64,000 nucleotides of DNA from Micromonospora luteifusca (GTDB lineage Bacteria; Actinomycetota; Actinomycetes; Mycobacteriales; Micromonosporaceae): positions 248,001 through 312,000 of the forward strand of contig NZ_JAFBBP010000001.1 in assembly GCF_016907275.1 (NCBI RefSeq), read 5' to 3'. The first letter of the stretch is position 1. Every line of letters starts with the position of its first letter. The translations under genes and the position numbers were made by a program. The notes under the pieces were generated by a model. The model saw nothing but the letters and a program-made list of their open reading frames with translations, searched no databases and was not told the origin of the DNA. Below are positions 56,867-64,000 of the stretch, piece by piece.

Positions 56867-56897
56867 AAGGGGCGGTCGCCGGTGGCGACCGCCCCTT
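56867..56897 (-). terminator. Terminator of the cutinase gene
   Basis: AAGGGGCGGTCGCC (56867-56880), loop GGT, GGCGACCGCCCCTT (56884-56897): a perfect 14-bp stem 10 bp after the cutinase stop codon in the direction of transcription. Confidence 0.78.
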
Positions 56898-56906
56898 CTG
56901 TCACGG

Positions 56907-57797
56907 TCAGGCGCTGGGGCAGGTGTTGCGGTACTCCTCGATCTGCGAGCCGCTCGGGCCGGGGCAGAGGAACTGCTCGTAGCGTGTGTCGTCGTCGACG
57001 AACCGCTTCAGCCAGGCCACCATCTGCCGTGCGGTCGGCGTGTTCGTCGTCTGCGGGAAGAAGTGGCTCGCCCCGTTCAGCTCCAGGTACGCCTTCTCGG
57101 CGGAGGCCGGGATGCTGTTGTAGAACGGCACCGAGTGCGACGAGACCGGCGCGACAGTGTCGCTCTCGCCACCGATGATGAGCGTCGGCACCCGCAGTTC
57201 GGACCAGGTCTTGTCGGTGTTCCACGGTGCGAGCGGCACCGCGGCCTGCAACGACGGCCGCGACGAGGCCGCTTCCAGGCTGCCCCCGCCGCCCATGGAG
57301 TGGCCGGCCACCGCGAGTCGACTGCTGTCGATCCGGGTACGCACCGAACTGCGCTGGGTGAGGTAGTCCAGCGCGGCGAGCAACTGCCGCCCCCGACTGT
57401 CCGGCTGGTCCAGACGGCTGTTGGTCTCGATGCCGATCACCACGAAACCGTGCGAGGCGATCCGCGGCCCGAGCCAGCTGATGCTGGACCAGGCTGCGGT
57501 GTAGCCGGGCGAGATGGCGACGGCGCCGAAGGTGCCCTCGCTGGTGCTGGTCGGGTAGTAGATGACGCCGCCGCCGAAGCCGGTGACGCTCAGCGACGAC
57601 ACGCTCTGCGAGGCCGTGGCGAACGGACCGCGACTGGCCTCCAAAATCGAGGTGGTCGGGGCCGGGCCCCGCTCGTACGGGCCCGCGGCCTGCGCGGCGC
57701 CGGTCGGTCCGGTCAGGACGACGCCGGCGACGAGGGTGGCGGCCAGCGCGAGCCGGGCGGCCACGGAACGGGGACGGGTGGTGGTTGGTGAGGACAC
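56907..57797 (-). CDS. Secreted cutinase / polyester (PET-type) hydrolase
   Basis: A roughly 296-residue secreted alpha/beta hydrolase. The signal peptide ends at about residue 37 (AAQAAG). The mature start [20 protein letters not shown] and FGGGVIYYP closely resemble Thermobifida cutinases TfCut2/Cut190. The triad is Ser in [11 protein letters not shown], Asp in [11 protein letters not shown] and His in [10 protein letters not shown]. Binding-site residues known from those enzymes are visible: Tyr in SPGYTAAW, Met in GHSMGG, Trp in APWNTDKTW. Two Cys (QFLCPG and NTCPSA) form the conserved C-terminal disulfide; the extra PETase disulfide is not seen. GTG 57797 fits the AGGGAG site better than GTG 57806. 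Natural substrate: plant cutin or other polyester. Confidence 0.93.
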   Translation of the reverse strand: MSSPTTTRPRSVAARLALAATLVAGVVLTGPTGAAQAAGPYERGPAPTTSILEASRGPFATASQSVSSLSVTGFGGGVIYYPTSTSEGTFGAVAISPGYTAAWSSISWLGPRIASHGFVVIGIETNSRLDQPDSRGRQLLAALDYLTQRSSVRTRIDSSRLAVAGHSMGGGGSLEAASSRPSLQAAVPLAPWNTDKTWSELRVPTLIIGGESDTVAPVSSHSVPFYNSIPASAEKAYLELNGASHFFPQTTNTPTARQMVAWLKRFVDDDTRYEQFLCPGPSGSQIEEYRNTCPSA

Positions 57798-57982
57798 GTC
57801 GGGCACTCCCTAAAGTCGAGGGATATCGACGTGCGTCAGTTTTGGCCCTCTCCGCCGATCCACGCATCGGTGAAATCACCAGTCCCGGCCGCGGACGCCG
57901 AGATCACTTGTGTTTCGACCTCCTGACCACGGGTAGCAGGGCAGGCGCCGGCCCACCCACGCGCCACGGAGAGGTTCGTTCA

Positions 57983-60244
57983 GTGGATTCAAGCAAGCCC
58001 GCCGAGGCGGTCAAGAACGCCGTGAAGGCAGCCTCAGGAAAGATCGCCGACGCCCTGACCCCGGATGTCCCGGGCGCGCCGGGAAGCGCGCCGCCGACCG
58101 TCGAGGAGCCGACGACGCCGCACGACCCGCTGCCGCCGAAGCCGGAACAGGGGGCACAGCAGACGCGTACGCCGACCGGCGCCAAGACCGGTGCGCCGGC
58201 CACCGCGAACGGTCAGCAGGGTGCCTACCTGACGACCGCGCAGGGGGCTCGGCTGCGCGACACGGACCACTCGCTCAAGGCCGGCCCGCGCGGCCCGGTG
58301 CTCCTGCAGGACCACCACCTACGCGAGAAGATCACGCACTTCGACCACGAACGCATTCCGGAGCGCGTGGTGCACGCCCGGGGCGCCGGCGCGCACGGTG
58401 TCTTCACCGCGTACGGCACCGCCGAGGCGGTCACCAGGGCCGGCTTCCTCAAGAAGGGGCGCGAGACCGAGGTCTTCGTCCGGTTCTCCACCGTGCTCGG
58501 TTCGCGGGGTTCGGCCGACACGGTCCGCGACACCCGTGGCTTCGCCACGAAGTTCTACACCGACGAGGGCACCTTCGACCTGGTCGGCAACAACATCCCG
58601 GTCTTCTTCATCCAGGACGCGATCAAGTTCCCGGACATCATCCACGCCGGCAAACCGCACCCGGACCGGGAGATCCCGCAGGCGCAGAGCGCCCACGACA
58701 CCTTCTGGGACTTCGTGTCGCTGCACACCGAGGCGCAGCACCACACCATCTGGAACATGTCCGACCGGGGCATCCCGCGTTCGTACCGGACGATGGAGGG
58801 CTTCGGCGTGCACACCTTCCGCCTCGTCAACGAGGCCGGGGAGACGGTGCTGGCCAAGTTCCACTGGAAGCCGAAGCTGGGCGTGCACTCGTTGACCTGG
58901 GAGGAGGCTCAGCTGCTCGGCGGCATCGACCCGGACTTCCACCGCCGCGACCTCTACGACGCCATCGAGGCCGGCGCGTACCCCGAGTGGGAGCTGGGCA
59001 TCCAGGTCTTTCCGGACACTCCCGAGGAGACCTTCGCCGGCATCGACCTGCTGGACCCGACGAAGATCGTGCCGGAAGAGTTGGCCGAGGTGCAGCCGAT
59101 CGGGCGGCTGGTGCTCAACCGGACCCCGACGAACTTCTTCGCCGAGACCGAACAGGTCGCCTTCCACCTCGGTCACCTGCCCCCGGGCATCGACGTCACG
59201 AACGACCCGCTGTTGCAGGGCCGACTCTTCTCGTACGTCGACACGCAGCTCACCCGGCTGGGTGGGCCCAACTTCTCGCAGATCCCGATCAACCGCCCGC
59301 ACGCCGCCGTGAACGACATGCTGCGCGACGGCTTCCACCAGCACGCCGTGCACGCGGGCGTCGCGCCGTACCGACCGAACTCGCTCGACGGCGGCAACCC
59401 GTTCCCCGCCGGGGACGCCGAGCACGCCTTCGTCGACGTGCCGGTCACGGTCGCGCAGGCACCGAAGGTCCGCGCGAACCCGGCCTCGTTCGACGACCAC
59501 TACAGCCAGGTCCGCCTGTTCTGGCTGAGCATGTCGCCGGTCGAGAAGGAACACATCATCCGGGCGTACACCTTCGAACTGGGCAAGTGTTACCACCAGG
59601 CGATCAAGGAGCGGCAGCTGCGGAGCCTCGCCAACATCGACCCGGTGCTCTGCGAGCAGGTCGCCACCGGCCTGGGCCTGCCCGCGCCGCAGCCGACCGT
59701 GCCGCTCGCCGACGTCACACCCAGTCCGGCGTTGTCGCAGGTCGGTCGGGATTGGCCGAGTGACGGCCGCATCGTCGGGATCGTCGTCGACCCGGACGGC
59801 GATCTGGACGGCGTCGACGAGGTCCGCCGGACCGTGTTCGACGCCGGCATGGTGCCGCTGCTGATCGCCCCGCACGGCGGCATGGTGGGCGACCTGCCGG
59901 TGCAGCGCACCTTCGCCACCGCCCGGTCGGTCGAGTTCGACGCGGTCCTGCTGGCCGGAGCGCCGGCACCCGCACCGGACGCCCTGCCCGCCCGCGACGC
60001 CAAGGCGGGCAGCCCGGACCCGGCCACCGTGGACCCCCGTGTGCTGCTGCTCGTCGAGGAGTGCTGGCGGCACGCCAAGGCGATCGGCGCCTGGGGTGGC
60101 GGCGTCACCGTGCTGGAGCAGGCCGGTGTCGCCGGCACCCCCGGCGTCGTGGCGGCGGCATCGGGCGCCGAGGCGCTGACGGCGGTGCAGCAGTTGATGG
60201 CCGCGCACCGGGTGTGGGAACGGTTCCCGGCGTCGGTCGCCTGA
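57983..60244 (+). CDS. katE: Large-subunit (clade 2, HPII-like) catalase
   Basis: A 753-residue catalase, far longer than the 480-500 residues of small-subunit types. The Ala/Pro-rich N-terminal extension covers about 1-75. The catalytic core (about 80-560) has distal His in [11 protein letters not shown], Asn in [18 protein letters not shown] and the heme-ligand Tyr in [17 protein letters not shown]-terminal flavodoxin/DJ-1-like domain (about 590-745) is typical of HPII. GTG 57983 follows GGAGAGG; longer frames upstream overlap the divergent cutinase gene. It disproportionates hydrogen peroxide in the cytoplasm, usually in stationary phase or under stress. Confidence 0.95.
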   Translation: MDSSKPAEAVKNAVKAASGKIADALTPDVPGAPGSAPPTVEEPTTPHDPLPPKPEQGAQQTRTPTGAKTGAPATANGQQGAYLTTAQGARLRDTDHSLKAGPRGPVLLQDHHLREKITHFDHERIPERVVHARGAGAHGVFTAYGTAEAVTRAGFLKKGRETEVFVRFSTVLGSRGSADTVRDTRGFATKFYTDEGTFDLVGNNIPVFFIQDAIKFPDIIHAGKPHPDREIPQAQSAHDTFWDFVSLHTEAQHHTIWNMSDRGIPRSYRTMEGFGVHTFRLVNEAGETVLAKFHWKPKLGVHSLTWEEAQLLGGIDPDFHRRDLYDAIEAGAYPEWELGIQVFPDTPEETFAGIDLLDPTKIVPEELAEVQPIGRLVLNRTPTNFFAETEQVAFHLGHLPPGIDVTNDPLLQGRLFSYVDTQLTRLGGPNFSQIPINRPHAAVNDMLRDGFHQHAVHAGVAPYRPNSLDGGNPFPAGDAEHAFVDVPVTVAQAPKVRANPASFDDHYSQVRLFWLSMSPVEKEHIIRAYTFELGKCYHQAIKERQLRSLANIDPVLCEQVATGLGLPAPQPTVPLADVTPSPALSQVGRDWPSDGRIVGIVVDPDGDLDGVDEVRRTVFDAGMVPLLIAPHGGMVGDLPVQRTFATARSVEFDAVLLAGAPAPAPDALPARDAKAGSPDPATVDPRVLLLVEECWRHAKAIGAWGGGVTVLEQAGVAGTPGVVAAASGAEALTAVQQLMAAHRVWERFPASVA

Positions 60245-60258
60245 CCCGACCGGTCAGT

Positions 60259-60300
60259 GCCGAGGGCTGTCCTCCCTGCACCGGGAGGGCAGCCCTCGGC
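60259..60300. terminator. Bidirectional hairpin between catalase and kinase genes
   Basis: GCCGAGGGCTGTCCTCCC (60259-60276) pairs with GGGAGGGCAGCCCTCGGC (60283-60300) apart from one G-T wobble. It lies between two convergent stops and should terminate both. Confidence 0.8.
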
Positions 60301-60313
60301 GCACGTCAGGCTG

Positions 60314-62353
60314 CTATTTCCTGGTCCATTGCAGATGGCTGCTGGCGCTGCAATCGCGCTGCTCGATCAACGCCCCGTTCGCGGTGCTCTGGCCGACCGC
60401 GCCCAGGCACATCCCGCTGTGCGCGTTGACCAGTTGGCCACCCTCGTTCAGGGCGAACTGCTGCGCCGGGGTCGTGTTGCAGGTGGTGAGCTGGATCGCC
60501 GCCCCGGCGTCGCTGGACGCGCCGAGCACGTCCAGGCAGCGCCCGCCCAACTGCACGCTCCCGTCCGGTCGCATCACCCAGAGCTGGTTGCGTGCGCGGT
60601 CGTCCCGGCAGTCGGAGAGTTGGAGCCGGACCGGGTCCGGTGAGTCCGGCGCGGCGATGTCCAGGCACCGGTTGCTCGCCACCCCGACGAGCTGGTACCC
60701 GGACCGTGCGGGCGGCGCGTCCGGCGTCGACGACAGGCGAGGGTCGGGCCTGGCGCTCGGGGTGGCTCCGCCCGCCGCCGACGCCGGCCGGAAGCCCGCG
60801 GTGACCCTCCGGAACGCCTCCGCTCCCGCCGACCAGGCGGCCTCGGGCGTCAGCCAGGCGATGCTGTAACCCTTCCGCTTCTCCGTCGTGAAGGTGCGCT
60901 GGCGGGCATGCATCGCCGTGTGCGCGTCGCTGCGGAAGACCCATTCCAGGTCGGCGGCCTTGAGCTGGTAGTTGACGGCGAGCAGCTCGACCCGACGGTA
61001 GTCGCGGTACCGCTCGCTGACCGCGGGGCTGCTCAGCTCCGCCAGCGGATCGCTACGAGGCGAGTCGGTCTCGTTGACGACGAGCATCCGCTCGCCGTCC
61101 GGCTCGTGGAACTCGACCCGCTGGCCATGCCGGACGACCTGCCAGTCGCGCGGTGCCGGCAGGGTAAAGCCGGTGTCGTCCCGGTAGACCGACCACGAGA
61201 TCGGCGGGAACGTGCCGGTGGTCGGTGCGTCGTCCGGCGTCGACGGCGCCCCCGCAGCGGCGGCGTCCACCAACTCGGCCCCGCTGCCCGTCGCACCCGG
61301 CTCGCGGCGGTTGGCCAACGGAATCCCGATCACCAGGCCGAGCGCGACCAGGGTCGCGACGCCGCCGAGGAGCAGGGTTCGCCGTCGGCGGGCCGCCCCC
61401 GGACCGGCACCGTCCGCTGCGGCTCCGGCCGGTGACCGGGGTACGTCGTGCACCTCGATCGCGCGCGGCCCGGTCTCCGCCGCCCTCGGCCGGCGCACGG
61501 CGGGCACCCGACGCCACGTCACCGCGACGGGCTTCGACGTGCCGTCGAGCGCCGCGCGGAGCAACTGCTCGGCGGTCTCCGCGGCCATCCGGTCGGCCGG
61601 ATCCTTCTGCAGCAGGCCGGCCAGCACCGGTGCGAGCGGTCCCGCGTGCCGCGCCGTCGGCGGTGGTTCGGTGACCAGCGCGGTGAGGCTCATCAGGCTG
61701 GACGGCCGAGCGTACGGCGACTGACCCTCGACTGCGGCGAAAAGGGTCGCGCCGAGCGACCAGAGGTCCCCTTCCGGGCCCACGGTGCCGCGCATGGCCC
61801 GCTCGGGAGAGACGTACGCGGGCGAACCGAGCACCACACCGGTGAGGGTCAGGTTCACGTCCTCGACGGCGGTGGCCAGGCCGAAGTCGGTGAGCACGAT
61901 CCGGCCGTCCGCGCCGACGAGGATGTTGGCCGGTTTGACGTCGCGGTGCATGATCCCGGCGCGGTGGGCGGCGCGGAGCGCGCCGAGCACGGCCAACCCG
62001 ATGGCGGCTGCCCGTACCGGTGGGATGGGGCCGTCGGTGGTGATGGTGTCGTGCAGCGAACGGGACGGCACGTACTCCATGACGATCTGCGGATCACCGT
62101 CGGCGCCCAGCAGCACATCGAAGACCCGGACGACGTTGGCGTGGTCGAGCTGCGCGATCGCCCGGGCCTCCCGAAGTGACCGGATCCGCAATTCCTGTCG
62201 CGCCTGATCGGTGAGACCGGGCGGTGGAACGATTTCCTTGATAGCGACGTCCCGCTGAAGCATTCGGTCGCGGGCCTTCCACACTCGACCCATTCCGCCT
62301 TGGCCGAGGAGCTCCAGGACTTCATACCGATCGGTAACAAGAAGCGGTAACAT
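60314..62353 (-). CDS. Transmembrane Ser/Thr protein kinase with ricin-type lectin sensor
   Basis: About 679 residues. The PknB-like kinase domain (about 8-270) has glycine loop LLGQGGMGRVWKA, Lys in VAIKEIV, catalytic HRDVKPANILV and the DFG in VLTDFGLA. A Pro/Arg-rich juxtamembrane stretch follows, then one helix (TLLLGGVATLVALGLVIGIP, about 326-345). The extracytoplasmic part has a region starting ISWSVYRDDTGFTLPAPRDW (about 385-530) and a ricin-type beta-trefoil (about 550-679) with NRCLDIA, GRCLDVLG and SGMCLGAVG repeats. The lectin end suggests that an outside glycan controls the kinase. ATG 62353 is used; a GTG three codons upstream is possible. Confidence 0.93.
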   Translation of the reverse strand: MLPLLVTDRYEVLELLGQGGMGRVWKARDRMLQRDVAIKEIVPPPGLTDQARQELRIRSLREARAIAQLDHANVVRVFDVLLGADGDPQIVMEYVPSRSLHDTITTDGPIPPVRAAAIGLAVLGALRAAHRAGIMHRDVKPANILVGADGRIVLTDFGLATAVEDVNLTLTGVVLGSPAYVSPERAMRGTVGPEGDLWSLGATLFAAVEGQSPYARPSSLMSLTALVTEPPPTARHAGPLAPVLAGLLQKDPADRMAAETAEQLLRAALDGTSKPVAVTWRRVPAVRRPRAAETGPRAIEVHDVPRSPAGAAADGAGPGAARRRRTLLLGGVATLVALGLVIGIPLANRREPGATGSGAELVDAAAAGAPSTPDDAPTTGTFPPISWSVYRDDTGFTLPAPRDWQVVRHGQRVEFHEPDGERMLVVNETDSPRSDPLAELSSPAVSERYRDYRRVELLAVNYQLKAADLEWVFRSDAHTAMHARQRTFTTEKRKGYSIAWLTPEAAWSAGAEAFRRVTAGFRPASAAGGATPSARPDPRLSSTPDAPPARSGYQLVGVASNRCLDIAAPDSPDPVRLQLSDCRDDRARNQLWVMRPDGSVQLGGRCLDVLGASSDAGAAIQLTTCNTTPAQQFALNEGGQLVNAHSGMCLGAVGQSTANGALIEQRDCSASSHLQWTRK

Positions 62354-62546
62354 CTGTGGCACCCGGAGAGGCTACCTGTCCCGCCGGGCGCGCAATTTTT
62401 GGCAGGCTGAGAAGGGCCGCCAGGTGACCTGGGTCATTCCCTTCCGGGCACATTTTTTCGGGGCCCCGAGCCGGTGCCGGCGCACCGATGGTCCATCCGG
62501 AATCGCTCTTTGTGGACAGTGGCCGCCGGCACCGCCGCAACAGGGT

Positions 62547-63422
62547 TCAGCCGATCTCGGCCAACCGGGGCAGCACCTCGTCGCCAAGCCGCTGCGCGAA
62601 CTCCACCGGGTGCCGATCCGGCGTGACCTGCACCTCGGTCACACCGAGCGCGGCGTAGTCGGACACCTCGGCGAGGAACCCGTCGGTGTCGTTCAGTGGG
62701 GGTCGGGAGGCGACCACCGTCTTCTCGATGGTGTCGTAGTCACGGCCCTCTGCGGTGCAGTGCCCGCGCAGCACGTCCAGCTTGCGTGCCACCTCGTCGG
62801 CGCCCTTGTCGGTGCCGAACAGATTGCAGGCGTCGGCATATCGGGCCACCAGCAGCAGGGTCTTCTTCTCACCGCCGCCGCCGATCATGATGGGCGGACG
62901 CGGACGGCTCACCGGCTGCGGCGAGTTGATCGTCTCGGTGAGCTGGTAGTACCGCCCGTCGAACGGCCCGTTGTCGTCACCCCACATCTGCAGGCAGATG
63001 CGCAGCGTCTCCTCCAGCCGCTCGAACCGCTCGGCCATCGGGACCACCGGCACGCCGAGGCCGCGCTGCTCCCGCTCGTACCAGGACGCGCCGATGCCGA
63101 GGCGGGCACGTCCGCCGGAGAGCACGTCGAGGGTCGTCACGGTCTTGGCGAGCAACCCCGGGTACCGGTACATCACACCGGTGACCAGCACACCCAGCGT
63201 CATCCGCTGAGTCTTCGCCGCCACGTAGCCCAACGTCGTGTACGCCTCCAGCATCGGCTCCTCGGCCGAGGCCACCGCTTCCATCTGGAAGAAGTGGTCC
63301 ATCACCGTGAACGAGGCGACGCCGGCCTGGTCGGCGATGGTCGCCGTCTGCGCCAGGGTGGGCGCGATCGCGGCCGGGTCGGCGGGGGTCGAGTAACTCC
63401 AGTAGTGCAGCCCGAGCTTCAT
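62547..63422 (-). CDS. LLM-class F420-dependent-type oxidoreductase
   Basis: A 291-residue luciferase-like TIM-barrel protein. MKLGLHYWSYSTPADPAAIA opens the barrel, FTVMDHFFQM is the typical second strand, and LSGGRARLGIGASWYEREQRGLG plus PPIMIGGGGEKKTL are the cofactor-binding signatures of the F420-dependent actinobacterial subgroup. Coenzyme F420 use is inferred from the family, not shown. ATG 63422 is placed 8 nt after GGAGG; the GTG at 63431 overlaps that site. The substrate is unknown. Confidence 0.9.
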   Translation of the reverse strand: MKLGLHYWSYSTPADPAAIAPTLAQTATIADQAGVASFTVMDHFFQMEAVASAEEPMLEAYTTLGYVAAKTQRMTLGVLVTGVMYRYPGLLAKTVTTLDVLSGGRARLGIGASWYEREQRGLGVPVVPMAERFERLEETLRICLQMWGDDNGPFDGRYYQLTETINSPQPVSRPRPPIMIGGGGEKKTLLLVARYADACNLFGTDKGADEVARKLDVLRGHCTAEGRDYDTIEKTVVASRPPLNDTDGFLAEVSDYAALGVTEVQVTPDRHPVEFAQRLGDEVLPRLAEIG

Positions 63423-63570
63423 GTTCGGCACCTCCGGATCGAGCCTAGTGGCCTCCGGGGTCCGCGGTGCGCCTCTCGGCGAGGCCTGCCGGCGGGGCTG
63501 GCCGCGTCCATTACCGGTTCATGACAATTCGTGGATCACCCGCGGATATCCGACTGGCAGCTTCTGCTGA

Positions 63571-64000
63571 GTGATCCAAGAGCTGTCTTCCACCGAGTTT
63601 CGGCCCGTCGAGAACGAACCTGACGCGACGCGTGTCCGCTTCCGTCACCGTTATCGGACCGGGACCACCTCGGCCGCGCAGCGGTCCCAACGGGCGGAGT
63701 GGGCCGATGCGGCGAAGGGCGTCTGCATCATCCTCGTCGTCCTGTGGCACGTCGTCGTCAAGGACTACCTGCAGTTCGACTGGCACGTGCCGGTGCCGGT
63801 GCCGGGGCTGTGGGGAACGTTGGGTGAGCAGTTCCTACCGCTGCGGATGCCGCTGTTCTTCACCATTTCGGGCGTCTTCGCGGCGAACGCCGCCCAGCGG
63901 CCCTGGCGGGTCGTCGCCCGCAGCCGCATCGCCGGGTTCCTCTACCTGTACGCCGTCTGGCTGCTGATCCACACCGCGATCCTCGCCGCCGCTCCGGAGT
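63571..64000 (+). CDS. Acyltransferase-3-family membrane protein, 3' end outside window
   Basis: An open frame starts at GTG 63571, directly after an in-frame TGA, and runs off the window, giving 143 visible residues. After a 45-residue basic cytoplasmic start it reads EWADAAKGVCIILVVLWHVV, the acyltransferase-3/OpgC opening with its conserved His. LRMPLFFTISGVFAANAAQR, the second-helix signature of this family, follows, then a third helix (IAGFLYLYAVWLLIHTAILA). Such proteins move acyl groups onto extracellular sugars, peptidoglycan or antibiotics. The start is tentative, because no strong ribosome site is seen. Confidence 0.75.
   Translation, partial: MIQELSSTEFRPVENEPDATRVRFRHRYRTGTTSAAQRSQRAEWADAAKGVCIILVVLWHVVVKDYLQFDWHVPVPVPGLWGTLGEQFLPLRMPLFFTISGVFAANAAQRPWRVVARSRIAGFLYLYAVWLLIHTAILAAAPE

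Noticed and set aside
58319..60208. A 629-codon antisense frame opposite the catalase gene
   Set aside because: Composition (Arg, Val, His, Asp runs) is that of a GC-rich mirror frame; the catalase on the other strand has every expected motif.

Overview
The window reads as chromosomal DNA of a high-GC, filamentous-type actinobacterium, most likely Micromonosporaceae (Micromonospora-like). The reasons are the very GC-rich third codon positions, frequent GTG starts with GGAGG-type ribosome sites, many secreted polysaccharide hydrolases carrying PTT-rich linkers and family 2 carbohydrate-binding modules (CBM2), and F420-, MmyB- and LuxR-type families typical of that group. The genus is an inference. 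I see no rRNA, tRNA, transposase, integrase, prophage or CRISPR array.

Layout. 1-9.7 kb holds regulators and small-molecule genes: a cut-off MFS exporter with a TetR regulator, an AlkZ-like winged-helix protein, an ECF sigma factor with an NTF2-like tail, an alpha/beta hydrolase, a DUF5709 protein, a DHA2 exporter, and a divergent LysR/SDR pair. 9.8-20 kb holds an MmyB-type regulator, a secreted lectin-alginate lyase, an FtsX-type ABC exporter divergent from a two-component system, a decayed fn3-CBM2 gene remnant, and sthA. 19.8-21 kb is a MerR/methyltransferase pair sharing a palindromic operator.

21-45.3 kb is the core of the window: a xylan-degradation island. It has two GH10 xylanases sharing an almost identical catalytic segment, a CE1-type acetylxylan esterase, a CE7 esterase, an SGNH esterase, and a seven-gene minus-strand operon: GH3, two permeases, a solute-binding lipoprotein, a YesL-like protein, GH42 and GH67. 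A LacI-family regulator is divergent from that operon. Secreted xylanases and esterases would trim xylan outside the cell. The transporter, which resembles AguEFG of Geobacillus and lacks its own ATPase here, would import glucuronic-acid-decorated xylo-oligosaccharides. GH67, GH42 and GH3 would finish them inside. A recurring TTCCGGAA/CGAAACTTTCG element lies in front of the GH3 operon, the lacI gene, the CE1-GH10 operon and the second GH10, suggesting one regulon. A block of unrelated genes (39-43.8 kb) sits inside the island: a reductase-acetyltransferase fusion with MarR, a VOC protein, an XRE regulator and an MDR oxidoreductase.

45.7-56.8 kb is a minus-strand block that looks like uptake and beta-oxidation of an organic acid or acyl compound: livGFHM plus binding protein, an SDR, TetR and large LuxR regulators, an acyl-CoA dehydrogenase and a MaoC-like hydratase. 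56.9-64 kb carries a secreted cutinase/polyester hydrolase close to known PET hydrolases, a large-subunit catalase, a Ser/Thr kinase with an extracellular ricin-type lectin domain, an F420-dependent-type oxidoreductase, and the start of an acyltransferase running off the window.

Coordinates were counted by hand from the listing and checked against reading frames; short sites may be off by a base.
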